The translations under genes and the position numbers were made by a program. This document shows positions 46,139-57,239 of a DNA stretch of 64,000 nt, piece after piece. The DNA is from Gautieria morchelliformis (lineage: Eukaryota; Basidiomycota; Agaricomycetes; Gomphales; Gomphaceae), in contig WHVA01000169.1 in NCBI GenBank assembly GCA_015179125.1, forward strand, positions 145,956-209,955. The letters are read 5' to 3'. The stretch's first letter is position 1. The number at the start of each line of letters is the position of its first letter. The notes beneath the pieces are model-generated. The model was given only the letters and a program-made list of their open reading frames with translations, did no database searches and had not been told where the DNA came from.

Positions 46139-47438
46139 ATGGCCGCATCAGGGATCAACCCCAAACGAGTCAAAACCATGCGGGCGATACGCAAGGAGCC
46201 AGGCTCCGCAAAAGAGTTTCGCACTGCAATAGCCGACAACAAAAAGGCAGCAGTGAGGGAAGACAGCGAGAACAAGGCGGAGCTGCCGGCACACTCGGAC
46301 GGGTCAGAAATTGACGGGGGAGCGGGAGCGGCGGCAGTATTGTACAGAAGGGGCAGGCGGAAGAAGACCTTGAGGTATCACCTTGGCAAAGCGGAAGAAC
46401 ACACAGTGTACGAAGCAGAACTGGTAGGGGTGATCCTGGGCATGGAACTACTCAGGGCCGAGTACGCGGAAGGGGCGCAACAGTGGGGCTCGACAGCCAA
46501 GCAGCAATCAAGGCAATCAAGGCAACAGACCTCTCCAAACCTTCCCCAAGCCACTACCTGGTGGACGCAATACATGAAGGAGCGAGCGCCCTGGTCCACC
46601 AACACCCAATGTTAGACCTCCAATTCCACTGGCTGCCGGGACACTGGAGAATAGCCGGCAACGAGGCTGCGGACGCAGCGGCGAAGAAGGCGGCGCGTGG
46701 AGACGGCAGCGCGAGCGGTGACATCCCAACCATCTTACGGCTCCCCCTACCAGTCAGCACAGCGGCGCTAAAGACAACTGCAACCAGGAGGGCTCCAGAG
46801 AACACGGAGATACTCCAAAAATCACCACGCTACATTAGGCACAGTGAGATTGACCCCACTTCCCATGATCATGGTAGCCTCCCTTAGGCCACGCGGCCTA
46901 CGCCAGCATAATGGTGCTGTAAGAGAACGAGCGTCGAGTAGCTCGGCTCGGCTCGGCGCCAGAAGGGGAGGTCTGTGTATTCACTGAAACAAGTTATATG
47001 TATGTGTAGTGAAAAGTATAGGCTACAATACTTCCCAGTGTCTTGTCTTCGACACTGGGAAGTAAGTAGCATAGTTAGCTCTACGAGAATCAGTGCCTAA
47101 CAAAATAGTTCATTCTATTTGTCTTCAGGTAGTGTACAATACTCACTAGTAGTACTTTCAACGCTGGGAATTCGTTCTATTTGTCTTCAGGTGCAACTGC
47201 GCACCGGCCATGCTCCCCTGAATGCGCACCTGCATAGAATAGGAAAGTGGGAAACACCTACATGCCCAATATGCCAACGGAACAAGGAAACAGTATTCCA
47301 CTATCCCATGAGAGGCCCAGCCCACGTAGATGCTGCGGGCCGCTTCAGAGCGCCTGAAACAGAGACCGGACAGGAGAAAGTTAGTCCAGCCATTATAAAC
47401 CCCACCACCACCTCACATACTTTGCGTAAGAGGCTCTG
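46139..47438 (+). mobile_element. Degenerate LINE fragment (RNase H and C-terminal zinc motif)
   Basis: A frame from 46139 has an RNase H start (HSDGSEIDGGAGAAAVLYR, YHLGKAEEHTVYEAEL); after a frameshift near 46490 a second frame continues (GLDSQAAIKAI, HWLPGHWRIAGNEAADAAA). Farther on (47190-47330) is the C-terminal pattern LRTGHAPLNAHLHRIGKW, CPICQRNKETVFH. The order is that of the RNase H-bearing 3' end of fungal I/Tad-type non-LTR retrotransposons. Endonuclease and RT are absent and a gap near 46870-47170 is unlike the element, so this is an old 5'-truncated copy. Confidence 0.75.
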
Positions 47439-47638
47439 AGACCGCCCCGTCGTTGACTAGCATCCACCGCTCTCCAGCGAATATATAACAGACGTGTATT
47501 ATCTTACATAGGGCCGTGCACCCAAAGATATAAATGGATTTTAAAAGAAAAAAAAAACATGCTTGTGATGTTCTTGGTAATGTTCACACGTCAAGATCAT
47601 TATGCGAGTCTTCCACAGAACCTACAGCAAAAAATATT

Positions 47639-48808
47639 TCAAAGTCGAGCATTAAACACCTCGTGGTCCTCTTTGGCCGAGATGAGCCGCGGGTCAAGTC
47701 GCGCTGCCTCCAGGACATCTCGATTAATGCCCTTCTGAAATAAATGATGACTTTGAAGTCCTGGCTAGAAGAAGTGCCAATGATACCTTGATCAATCCAT
47801 AATAGCCTGTCTTCGCATCGCTGCTTCGTTTATCGGCTACCGCTAATGCCCGCTCGAGTACAGCTGCACTTCCTCCCTCGACGAGCTCATCTACCAGGCG
47901 CTGGGCCAATAATTCTTGTGGTGTCCATCGATGACCCTCTAGGAGCATTTTACGCAAGACAACAGGATTCCGAAATTTGGAGCGAAGAAATATCATGATA
48001 GCATGCGGAAAATCGGATCCTAAGTGAACCTTCGTTTCATGAGTAAGGCCAGGGGTAGCAGCATAGAGTTGACAATACCTCATTCATTGAGGCCCAGCAT
48101 TTTCCGGAAGACATGACTCTGTAGTCACAAGCGGTCCCCAGAATCCACCCGCCCGCAAAAGCGTGACCATTGATGGCAGCCACCAGGGGAACTGCCAAAC
48201 TATAAATTCCCACTCGCGAAAGACTTATCGGATAGACATGCTCACTGGGGAAAGTCACCAGACGCACTAAGAAGGGATGGAAGGTGTCTGGTTGAAAAGA
48301 TCACGATGCCATACTCTCAACCACCAAACAACGATAGCTTACTAAGAAAGAACCCAGTTTCGGCCATAGCTGCCTTCAAATCGAGTCCTAATGCACGTTC
48401 AAAGGGCAGGTTTTCCGCTTCGACGAATGGACGGCTTACCATTACTGAAAAACTTGTTCTGCTTCAAATTTCCTGTTATGACGACAGCGCCCTTTCCTGC
48501 TTCCACGTCCCCCTTTTCTTGAGCAGCTTTCCATGCACTCCGCCATTCCAGCTCAACTCGATCGAGAGCAGGTAGAAAAGCATTGCGAAGGAGATGAGAG
48601 GTGAGCCGACTATCGGGGCCTGTCCGCGTACTTTAGCGAAAGCATACCCACGAGGGTGAGCCAATAAACCGTTGTGTAATTCAACTTGCCACAAATGAGG
48701 CAATGCTGTACGCCTGTCAATAGCGCCTCTCACGGTCAAGAACTACTTACGATGCGTCAACGTGAGGAGACGTTCGTCTGAGGATGGTAGGAAAACAGGA
48801 TACGCCAT
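47639..48808 (-). CDS. Peroxisomal enoyl-CoA isomerase/hydratase-like protein
   Basis: Exons 48808-48751, 48705-48670, 48619-48440, 48387-48343, 48287-48246, 48191-48079, 48029-47787 and 47734-47639 give 270 residues; introns are 45-55 nt. Crotonase-fold motifs are clear: ELHNGPDSRLT, VITGNLKQNKFFSNG, the oxyanion-hole region AAINGHAFAGGW, and Glu in MNEVHLG, the position of the catalytic acid in Eci1-type Delta3,Delta2-enoyl-CoA isomerases. The protein ends ARL, a valid type-1 peroxisomal targeting signal, so it probably acts in peroxisomal beta-oxidation of unsaturated fatty acids. Its start faces that of the SDR gene 328 bp away. Confidence 0.9.
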
Positions 48809-49136
48809 TCAAGCTGGAAGCGACTAGACAACAACCCGCTCATAAATACAGTACAGAAAATACAAAGGCTTTCGGCTGATTACCGGACCGGCGCGTGAGG
48901 TCAGAAGTATATTCGTTTAGTACTGCACCTATGACACTGTTACGTGTGGCAGCAAAGAAGTCCCCGAACGGCGCAAACTTTGAGAAATCGCCGGGCGCTG
49001 GGGCCTTGGCCGTGGGGCTTGGCCATTAGTAAGCGGACATTTCTACAAGATCACGTGACGTGCAATAACCCAGTTCCCAGTGCCAGAGTCTCTTTGTCTC
49101 CAAGACCTTATATCGTCTGGAGTACGCATCCACAGC
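48809..49136. promoter_or_regulatory. Shared upstream region of divergent isomerase and SDR genes
   Basis: 328 bp separate the two divergent start codons, so both promoters must lie here. I see a GTCACGTGCA-like E-box region (AGATCACGTGACG near 49048-49060) but no clear TATA box. Co-regulation is an inference from layout only. Confidence 0.45.
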
Positions 49137-50303
49137 ATGGATTCTGTGCCCTCCCCGCTTGTATGGGTCATTACTGGTTTGTACAACCGATCCCGGACTT
49201 GCAAGTCAAGGAACACCAGTAACCAATTGGTCAGGGTCTTCGGCTGGTCTCGGCCACGAGCTAACCCTCGCCATTCTCGCTCGCGGAGATCGTGTCGTTG
49301 CATCTGCTAGATCCAATGGGACGCTTTTGCCTCTACAGAAAACTTACCCAGAAACTTTTAGCTTTCTTCAGCTGGACATTAAGGATACGTTTGAAGCGAT
49401 CTCTGCGAAAGCAAAGCAGGCCGTTGCTGTCTGGGGTCGTGTAGACGTCCTCGTTAACAATGCTGGATATTCAGTGATAGGAACTGTCGAAGAGTCTAGG
49501 CTAGTTTATGCCAGCATCATGTCGAATTACCTCACCCATACCTCGTTCATCTTTGTGCACAGAGTCGAGGGATTTATGGAGATGTTCAAGACCAATGTAT
49601 ATGGAAGTATCAATGTTACGAATGCATTTCTTCCGTACATGAGAGCACGTCGGAGTGGCACCGTTGTCTTTGTGGGTAGCCGGTCTGGCTGGCGTACAAC
49701 CTTCCCGGTTCGTGAGCCGCTCTATCCAGATATACCCATTCACGTTGACTTGACCCCCGTTACAGACAAATTGTGAGCCGTCTCATCGTGAAATAATGTA
49801 TCTACAATTGAGATAACGAGTAGCGATATATGGGAGTTCTAAGGCGGCCATACACTGTAGGGTGTACCTCCGCTTTCCTGTTGGCAATTGCTGAGACTGT
49901 GACCTTCGGCATGGCTACGCCAGCGATTACAGAAACTCTTACTGAGGAACTCAGACCGCTGAACATCAGAGTACTTAATGTCGTGCCAGGTGGACTTCGC
50001 ACGAAGAACATCGATCATGTCCATTATATTTCAGGCGACATCCCAGAGTATGAGCATATCCACTCTGGCGTACGAAAGTACCTCGATAACACGAATGGCA
50101 CGCAGACGGGGGATCCAAAGAAAGCTGCCGCGGTGATTTTGGATGTTGTGAAAGGGGAGGGCGTTGCCCGAGGAAGGCCATGGACTGGAACGTTGTTTTT
50201 GGGAAGCGATGCGGTGAGGGACGTGAGGGCGAAGTGTGAGGCCACCTTGAAGTTGCTTGAGGACTGGAGCGATGTGACCATAAGCATAAATGCGGACACG
50301 TAG
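49137..50303 (+). CDS. Short-chain dehydrogenase/reductase
   Basis: Exons 49137-49176, 49235-49499, 49563-49711, 49824-49856 and 49924-50303 give 288 residues. Classical SDR motifs: cofactor site TGSSAGLG, LVNNAG, the catalytic Ser in VFVGSRSGW and YGSSK (YxxxK). Intron 2 (49500-49562, 63 nt) has a GC donor (AG|GCTAGT) and no stop, so it could also be retained, adding 21 residues. The substrate is unknown; family members reduce or oxidise alcohols and ketones with NAD(P). It is divergent from the enoyl-CoA isomerase gene. Confidence 0.88.
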
Positions 50304-50990
50304 CTAGAGTAGTTGCATCTGATTCCATATTTGTATTGCGCATACTTCGGGTATCGACTAAACTCGCGCGGGAGTCGCTGGCGGCAGTCATATTCGGGAC
50401 CAATCTACTGGTAAACCATGTCAACCATGTCTGGTGGGTAAATGACCGACCATTAGATCTGCGTTCTGCGACCCAGTGCACTCTTTCAAGCATCTAACGA
50501 AAGTATCCTGGTACGTAACCGAGCCGACCAGCGTGCTGAATTTCACGATAGCTATACACAAACAGTCGCCATATTAATGGCGCAAGATACACTCCAGGCT
50601 CTCTCGGTACGATCAGCGGCTTAACGAACAGAATGCCGGGAATGTTATGCCACATAAGGAACGCAACAGTCTGTCAAAAAGCGAAGGCTAGTTATTACAT
50701 GAGTGTAACGAGTGGCTGCGAAGCCACTCCAGGTCGACTTACCAAATTGCCAAGGATGGGAATATTCCAGAGAGCGATTATTGCGTCGGATCGCGAGTTT
50801 CTCGTCACGACCTCTGGACTCGTACTGCACTCCCCCTCGGTCCCGTATCTGAGCAGTAAGTCACGCAAAGGCTTCAAGTGTAGACAGAAGAGGCGATGAC
50901 ATACTGCAATATTCTACACCTGGAACATCGCGTTGCCTACGGTTGAAAATAAACCCCATCCGTAAAACGACATGAAGAGTGGGATTGACT
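50304..50990. other. Intergenic between convergent genes, no gene seen
   Basis: Lies between the SDR stop (+) and the F-box-like gene stop (-). A few short open frames, none recognisable. Confidence 0.5.
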
Positions 50991-52109
50991 TTACCATTCT
51001 TCATCACAATCAGCCGCCGCAAAATTCGACGCCAGATCCTCTCCGTCGACTCGGTAAACTCCACCAGGCCCCTCCAGCAATGTCAATCGTGGAAAAATAA
51101 GACGTGCGGCTGAGATGTCGACCGGCCATGCCAGTGCACGTAGCATAAAGGAGGGCCAATGACGACCAGTTATCTTGAACACTTCCAAGTGTGGACACCG
51201 TTGGCCAATTTTTTGGAGAGTCGTGTGACCTTCCGGGCTAACCACGTCTACCAGATGTAACCTTCGCAGTGACACAAGGATCACCTGCCCTTCTAGTGCA
51301 TCTTGAAACAGCCCGTCAAGAGGGATAAAGCTGTTTGCCACAATAGTCCTCCGATATTCCAGGTGGAAGCATTGCAACACTCTTCTGCAATATGAGAGTA
51401 TTGTCGAAATGCCGTATAGGTGAGGGGCGAAACCGCTGTCCGTGATAATGGTGAGATTACGTAGGTGAGACCATGACGCGGGGCTAAGAAGCTGCGGGAG
51501 TGAGCCGTGGATGATATTGCACTGGGATATGATAAAATGAGACAAGTGGAATTCGTTTGGGGTTGCATGTGGTGATGGTGTAATGCGTAGTTCGGCTCCC
51601 GAAATCGCGAGTTTCTTCAAAAAGATGAACTTTTCAGCCACCTTGGGATGCCACTCGACTATAGCAGGGTGAAATGGCAAATCGAACCTATCCATCCGAC
51701 GTCGGGATTCACGTGGTGTTGGAAGTATGATGATACGTCGGATTGATTCGGGGCGTGCAACCCTCTTCATCAGAGAAGCCGCGGTGGACGAAACAAAGGA
51801 TACGCAATCTAACCCCTCCAAACCAAGCACAAAACGAATTGAAACAAAATCTCTAGAGAACAGGGTGAATACACCCAGCCATAGATTGATCCCTTTGACC
51901 AGACATTGCAAAGCCTCGACTGATTTCAATGTCCGTACGAGATAGCGACATTGGTTCACGGAGGTGATAGTTGGATGTCTGTAAAGGCGTCTGCGAACCG
52001 AATGTAGCCAAGCAGAAGAAACGAGGGACAATATAGTAAGCTCGGTATTTGTCCAATAGGTCAGGTCGAGGATTATGGGCACCAAGTCCTCCACCAGCGT
52101 GACAGGCAT
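50991..52109 (-). CDS. F-box-like protein
   Basis: A single uninterrupted frame of 372 residues from the ATG at 52109. Residues 6-50 (LVPIILDLTYW...LSLVSSAWLHSVRRRLYRH) have the F-box pattern common in Agaricomycetes, which would bind Skp1 in an SCF ubiquitin ligase. The rest has weakly repeated leucine-rich segments (LRNLTIITD, LRRLHLVDVV, HLEVFKITG) typical of these large, fast-evolving families. Its target cannot be predicted. No intron is needed. Confidence 0.7.
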   Translation of the reverse strand: MPVTLVEDLVPIILDLTYWTNTELTILSLVSSAWLHSVRRRLYRHPTITSVNQCRYLVRTLKSVEALQCLVKGINLWLGVFTLFSRDFVSIRFVLGLEGLDCVSFVSSTAASLMKRVARPESIRRIIILPTPRESRRRMDRFDLPFHPAIVEWHPKVAEKFIFLKKLAISGAELRITPSPHATPNEFHLSHFIISQCNIIHGSLPQLLSPASWSHLRNLTIITDSGFAPHLYGISTILSYCRRVLQCFHLEYRRTIVANSFIPLDGLFQDALEGQVILVSLRRLHLVDVVSPEGHTTLQKIGQRCPHLEVFKITGRHWPSFMLRALAWPVDISAARLIFPRLTLLEGPGGVYRVDGEDLASNFAAADCDEEW

Positions 52110-52856
52110 TATCAGCGCCGACCCTCTGGCGAACACCGATCGACGATCGTCACGGTGCTCGCATAACAAGATCTAGCTACAGCCTGTCAGCTACTCTTCA
52201 GCTCATAACATATATAGGTTGTAGATCTCTGTTCTGTGTACCCTAGGGATTTACAAGGCCAGACCATAGTCTTGAAATCAATCCACGATGTAGAAGTTTC
52301 GTTGTCACCACTCACCAGTTGTGGACGACCAGTGGTCCCCTCCTGGATATCTCTACAAATAGTAAGGATTGAATATTGATCAGCCTCAGGCTGGAGCTTG
52401 TCGCGGCGCGAAATATTTGCACCTCTGAGTCGTTATGCTGGAGAACAGGATCCACTGTTCGAAGTGTGTGCATTTCTCTCACCAAATGGTAGTCTATATG
52501 CTGATGTCGTTGGCAGGTTAATTCCTCACACCTGTACATATATAATTAACATCCAGGGATGTGCAAATGTGTCGGAGAACACCAAGCTGGGGGATCGTTC
52601 TTTCGCTATCAGCGCCTAAACTTTTCTTTCTCAACGGATGCCAGAACACGGTTTTACCTGGCACATGTTAGGCTGGACTTATCATTCGTCAGTCTCTCAT
52701 CCCCGTGCTTTCTCAGAGTATTATAGGGACGCTTCTTTGGCCGGTTTTCCGTTTGGAAGAGGGATTATTACGGTCACCTGGCGTCCCGACACACAATCAT
52801 AATATTTTGTGACTTGTGTTTTGGTCACGACACTAAATGAGACGAACGTACCATTA
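52110..52856. other. Intergenic, no gene seen
   Basis: Upstream of the F-box-like gene and up to the left end of the second DDE element. No coding sequence recognised. Confidence 0.5.
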
Positions 52857-54614
52857 GGGCCTATCACAGTAGCGGTTTTGATGGGGATTTGGAGCGGATT
52901 TGGACGAGGATTTGAAACATTTATAAAGCTCCGACAAAGCCCCGAAAACTGGTTTTAACTGTGATAAGCTAGTTTTGAACTCACATTTTGATATGATTTC
53001 GATGGGGCTTTTGTTGCTCCTGCCGTCACCGGCCGTCACCGGCCAGAGCGGCTCTAGCTTCTTGTTCTCTGCTGCCAACGCCATGACAAAGACTGATAGG
53101 ATGGAGCTCAACGATGCCCTCCTTCAGTGTCTTATGTTGGAGCTCCTTCTTGAGGAAGATGCTGAGCTAGATGTCTACCTTGAAGACACTACTGATTCTG
53201 AGACTGGTGCAAGTTCAGATGAAAACATGGAATTGCGGTTAGAGTCAGATGAGGTTCTTGAGATGATGGCCGACCTCCACTCCAGACGATACCTTCACTC
53301 CCGGGTTAAAGTCAACAAGCCGATGTCGCTCCTTATGACCACCCTCTCCGACTACAGATATAGCCGGCCCGAGATATTTCGACAATACTTGCGGGTTTGG
53401 CCTCAGACGTTCGATGCCATCGTTGAAAGGATACAAGGTGACACCGTATTCCATAACAACTCTCACAACGCCCAGCTCCCCGTTGCATATCAGCTTGCCG
53501 TAGCACTTTATCGCTTTGGCCACTTTGGGAATGCAGTGAGTATGCAGGAGGTCGCTCTGTGGGCCGGTTGGGGTTTTGGGACTGTCGACCGAAGCACACG
53601 CCGTGTAATCAAGGCTCTATGCCGCCCTGAATTCCGCCGTGTAGCTGTAAAGTGGCCAACTGATGAAGAGAGGGAGAGAGCAAAGCAGTGGGTTGAGGAA
53701 GCTTCAGGCCCTGAGTGGCGTGACGGCTGGTTGATGGTTGATGGTACGCTAGTGCCCTTATTCCAGCGACCAGGGTTCTACGGAAATACATGGTACGATA
53801 GGAAGAGCAATTACTCAATGAACGTGCAGGCAAGTTCTCTCATAAATAAATAGGTGTATAGCTAACTGCTACTCTAGCTCATCTCTACCCCTGACCTCCG
53901 CATCATTGACTATGGTGTTGGATTACCAGGAAGTCAGCACGATGCTCGTGCCTGGAACGAGACTCGCTTACCGAAGGAGCATGCTACATTATTGCAGGAA
54001 GGTGAGTGGATATGGGCGGACTCTGCATATCCATTGCAGAAGTGGCTATGCACGCCGTACAAGAAGTAAGCTACCAGCTCAATCTCTAAGCTGTACCTTA
54101 CAAGTGCTCTTTAGACCTGAGAAGGATACCCCAGAGAATGCACGGTTCAATTACTGGGTTTCTCGAGTACGCGTGAAGTCTGAGCACTGCGTTGGATTCA
54201 TCAAAGGGCGGTTCGGCTCCCTGCGAGGCCTTCGTGTACAAATAAACCAGGTTCACCAATTGGGTATCGCCACATTTTGGATTACTGCGTGTATTGCAGT
54301 TCATACGTATGCTATGTCACATGAGGCAGGCACAGACATCACAAGCGATGATTTCTTTCGTGAGGGACTACGAATTATAGAGGAGGAGAGTGTTATAGGG
54401 ATGGGTGGAGAAGCGGCTCTGGCAGAGGTACAGAAGGCAACTCGGGAGGTAGCTCTGTTGGAAGGAAAAGTTAAACGAGAGGACCTTAAGAACGCTCTGT
54501 TAGCAAGACTAGATTATGAATAGACGTACCATACTCCTGACATACCTCCAGGGAAGTCTGCGTGCCAATCTTCCCCGGTAAAAGTCTCCGGCATGTCTGA
54601 CGTTCCGTGGTTAG
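52857..54614 (+). mobile_element. Second Harbinger-like DNA transposon, right end missing
   Basis: The left end is placed at GGGCCTATCACAG after TTA (52854-52856) by analogy with the complete copy at 10580; the first bases resemble, but do not match, that family's ends. The transposase frame is intact. No inverted complement of the left end exists between the stop codon and the gypsy-2 LTR at 54615, so the right end has been lost or displaced. Confidence 0.55.
53083..54523 (+). CDS. DDE superfamily transposase (Harbinger-like)
   Basis: Exons 53083-53829, 53878-54065 and 54115-54523 give 447 residues; an upstream in-frame ATG at 52975 would add 36. The first intron (53830-53877) is GC-AG with donor CAG|GCAAGT. 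Catalytic acids: Asp in LMVDGTLVPLF, Asp in LPGSQHDARAW, Glu in RVKSEHCVGFIKGRF. This family is distinct from the transposase at 12105-13431, and no Myb/SANT partner gene is present beside it. It seems able to make protein, but the element lacks a visible right end. Confidence 0.85.
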
Positions 54615-55175
54615 TGTAAGGACCCGGCCTTTGGCCGGCTACTTACCGGTAGAACCTTCTTCCGAGCCCGAGCCTTGTGATATTCATGCCCGAGTACATA
54701 TGATACTTATCCGTGCCCGAGCCCGATCCCGAGCTTGAACTCATATCCGACCTTGATCCCATGCCCGTATCCCCTTAGTTACTGATTCCGCTCCATCACG
54801 CATCATTCGTATATTACCTCGCCCTGACCCCAGTCTCCTGACCTCGCCCTGACCTCCACTAATCCGTTCGCCCCTGACTTGCACCTCGTCCGTATATAAA
54901 CCCCTTGTATGCATTCCTACTCCTCAGTCTGAAAATCAACTATCGTGTCCCTTCGATCCCTAGCTAGTTTCTACGCCTCGCCTCTTAAGCCAGAACCTCG
55001 CCTCTTATTCGTTTACCTCCGAAATTGGGACTCGTGCGTAGGGTCGGCGCAGCACATAAGCTGAAGCCAAGTCCCTCTCCGACTTCCCCATCCAAACCTC
55101 GCCCCGTAACCTCGGACCTTGCCTCGGGTTTCGTTCCCGACCTCGGCCAACCTTACGACGGATCGTAACGTAACA
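54615..55175 (+). repeat. Gypsy-2 5' LTR
   Basis: Contains a GTATATAAACCCC promoter near 54892 and many CTCGCC/CCGAGC words. Confidence 0.93.
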
Positions 55176-55224
55176 GTAACAGTATTTTCAGACTGCTTAC
55201 ACCCTACGTATCCCTTTTTTCACG

Positions 55225-56457
55225 ATGTCCATGATAACTCGTTCTCGCACCCTTCGGGGTATCTCAGAACAGCGACGTTTCTCGGAAGCCCCCGATGACT
55301 CACCCCCGTCCCCGGGGATACCCCTCGCAGACCCCGCCGAGCCTAGTAACAAAGGCAAAGGTAGGGCTAACCTCGGTGACCCTTCAGGTGATCCAGGTGA
55401 TGGCTCTAGAAGTTCTGACAACGATCGGGACCTCCCCAACCTTCCGCCCGAGGACCTCGGTGACCTCGAGGACAACGAGCTTATGCGTCGAGTGTTCATC
55501 AAACTCGCGAAACCTCGCGAATCCGAAGCACGAGCCAAGGTCAAGGAACCGGATAGTTATGACGGTACTGACCAAGCCAAGCTTCGCACTTTCTTCCTTC
55601 AATGTGTACTCAACTTCAGAGATCGCCCCACCGCGTTCAAGACTGGGGCCTCAAAGGTGCAGTATGCTATTTCTTACCTGTCCGGCTCGGCTCTGCAATA
55701 TTTCGAGCCGGCGATCCTCGGCGAAGTCCAACCCGAGCCAGATTGGCTCGAGGACTGGGACAGCTTCAAGGCCGAGCTCGAGCTTAACTTCGGCCCATAC
55801 GACAACGCGGCCCAAGCCGAGATTGACCTCGAGAAGATCGTTATGAAAGAGCACCACAAGGCCGCGCGATTCTTTATCGAATTCGCCCGAGCTTCGACTC
55901 GGACTCAGTGGAACGACGCGGCCCTCCGACACTTTGCCTACAAGGGCTTGGCCAAACGGATCAAGGACGACTTACTTCACTTCCCTCGATTCCGCAGCCT
56001 CGCCGAGCTTAGGAACTTCGCGCTGGAATGCGATAGCCGTTACTGGGAGCGAAAGGAATACGACGCCATGATCAATGGTCGTAGCTCCCAGCCTGCACGC
56101 ACCACTAATCAGTCCAGTAGCCATGCCACTAACAACCACCAGTCTTCCAGTGGTTCCAATAACAATAAGAACCGCAACAAGACTAACAACAGCGGCAAGG
56201 GTTCCAACAACAACAACTCTTCGAACAACAAGAGCCAGCCCGACATTTCGAGCAAACTCGGGAAGGATGGCAAACTGCTTCCCGAGGAGCGCCAACGTCG
56301 GGTCGACCAAGGCCTTTGTCTGCTTTGCGGCACCAAAGGTCACGTCGTCAAGGACTGCCCGAAGAACAAGTCTACCAATAGTAGCGGTTCTAAAGGTCGG
56401 GCAACGAAGACCCCTAACGAGGGGACTTCAGCCTCCATTACGGAGGTGAAAAAATAG
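55225..56457 (+). CDS. Gypsy-2 Gag
   Basis: An intact frame of 410 residues: a disordered N-terminus, a retrotransposon Gag capsid region (YAISYLSGSALQYFEP, WDSFKAELELNFG), a long Asn/Ser/Lys-rich linker and a CCHC zinc knuckle CLLCGTKGHVVKDC near residue 360. It forms the virus-like particle and packages RNA. The pol frame begins in a different phase after the TAG. Confidence 0.93.
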   Translation: MSMITRSRTLRGISEQRRFSEAPDDSPPSPGIPLADPAEPSNKGKGRANLGDPSGDPGDGSRSSDNDRDLPNLPPEDLGDLEDNELMRRVFIKLAKPRESEARAKVKEPDSYDGTDQAKLRTFFLQCVLNFRDRPTAFKTGASKVQYAISYLSGSALQYFEPAILGEVQPEPDWLEDWDSFKAELELNFGPYDNAAQAEIDLEKIVMKEHHKAARFFIEFARASTRTQWNDAALRHFAYKGLAKRIKDDLLHFPRFRSLAELRNFALECDSRYWERKEYDAMINGRSSQPARTTNQSSSHATNNHQSSSGSNNNKNRNKTNNSGKGSNNNNSSNNKSQPDISSKLGKDGKLLPEERQRRVDQGLCLLCGTKGHVVKDCPKNKSTNSSGSKGRATKTPNEGTSASITEVKK

Positions 56458-56507
56458 GTAGCAACCTCGGAACCACACGATCCGAGGATTGCGGTAACCT
56501 CACCCGT

Positions 56508-57239
56508 GTGCTCAGACTCAGCGCCGCTTCTCATTCATTGTCCAAAGATTCCCTTAATGTAGATCTAACCTCGCCTTCGCTGCCCAACGTCGCTTTTGTT
56601 GCATTAGTTGACTGCGGGTCCTCAGACTGTTTTATTGAATCCAGATTTGTCCAGAAGTACTCCATGCCTGCTTATCCTGTCTCTCCTATACCCTTGAAAC
56701 TATTTGACGGTAGTACTAACACTACCATTACCCAAGCTCTAGATCTCTGCATTTGCTTTCCGACCGGCGAACAACAATGGGTTACCTTCTACGTAACCTC
56801 GCTCGACTCAAGTTGCTCGATGGTACTTGGCCACAACTGGCTCACCCGCTACAATCCGTCGATTGACTGGGTATTGGGCAGTATTACTTTCAAGACCATC
56901 GACCTAACAACGACTCCAGCGACCCCGGCGACGTCAGCCCGCTCAGCTTCGGCTACGACTTCGACCTCGCCTACGGCATCTTCGCCCCCGCCTCCGACCT
57001 CGCTTCCGAAGTTGCAAGCACCCCTCGTTTCCCTAATCAATGCACCCGCTTTCATGCGCGCATCTAGATTGGAAGGGTCCGAAGTGTTTCAGCTCAATTT
57101 GGCTTCCCTGAGCTCCTCGCCAGAGGGGCAACATCGGGAGGAAGCTCTTCCGAGCTTCCTGAGAACATTAAGAAACATGTTCCTGAAGAATACCACGAAT
57201 TTCCAGATGTGTTCAGCAAAGCACGCGCTGACACTCTAG
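56508..57239 (+). CDS. Gypsy-2 pol part 1: protease
   Basis: Shows the aspartic protease motif [12 protein letters not shown] and [16 protein letters not shown]. The frame departs from the RT frame around 57100-57125; the RT-frame reading there ([18 protein letters not shown]) is the normal linker, so a one-base indel separates the two. Confidence 0.85.
   Translation: MLRLSAASHSLSKDSLNVDLTSPSLPNVAFVALVDCGSSDCFIESRFVQKYSMPAYPVSPIPLKLFDGSTNTTITQALDLCICFPTGEQQWVTFYVTSLDSSCSMVLGHNWLTRYNPSIDWVLGSITFKTIDLTTTPATPATSARSASATTSTSPTASSPPPPTSLPKLQAPLVSLINAPAFMRASRLEGSEVFQLNLASLSSSPEGQHREEALPSFLRTLRNMFLKNTTNFQMCSAKHALTL

Noticed and set aside
52854..53111. Minus-strand frame of 85 codons at the left end of the second DDE element
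   Set aside because: Antisense to the transposase start, with no motif; treated as a shadow.
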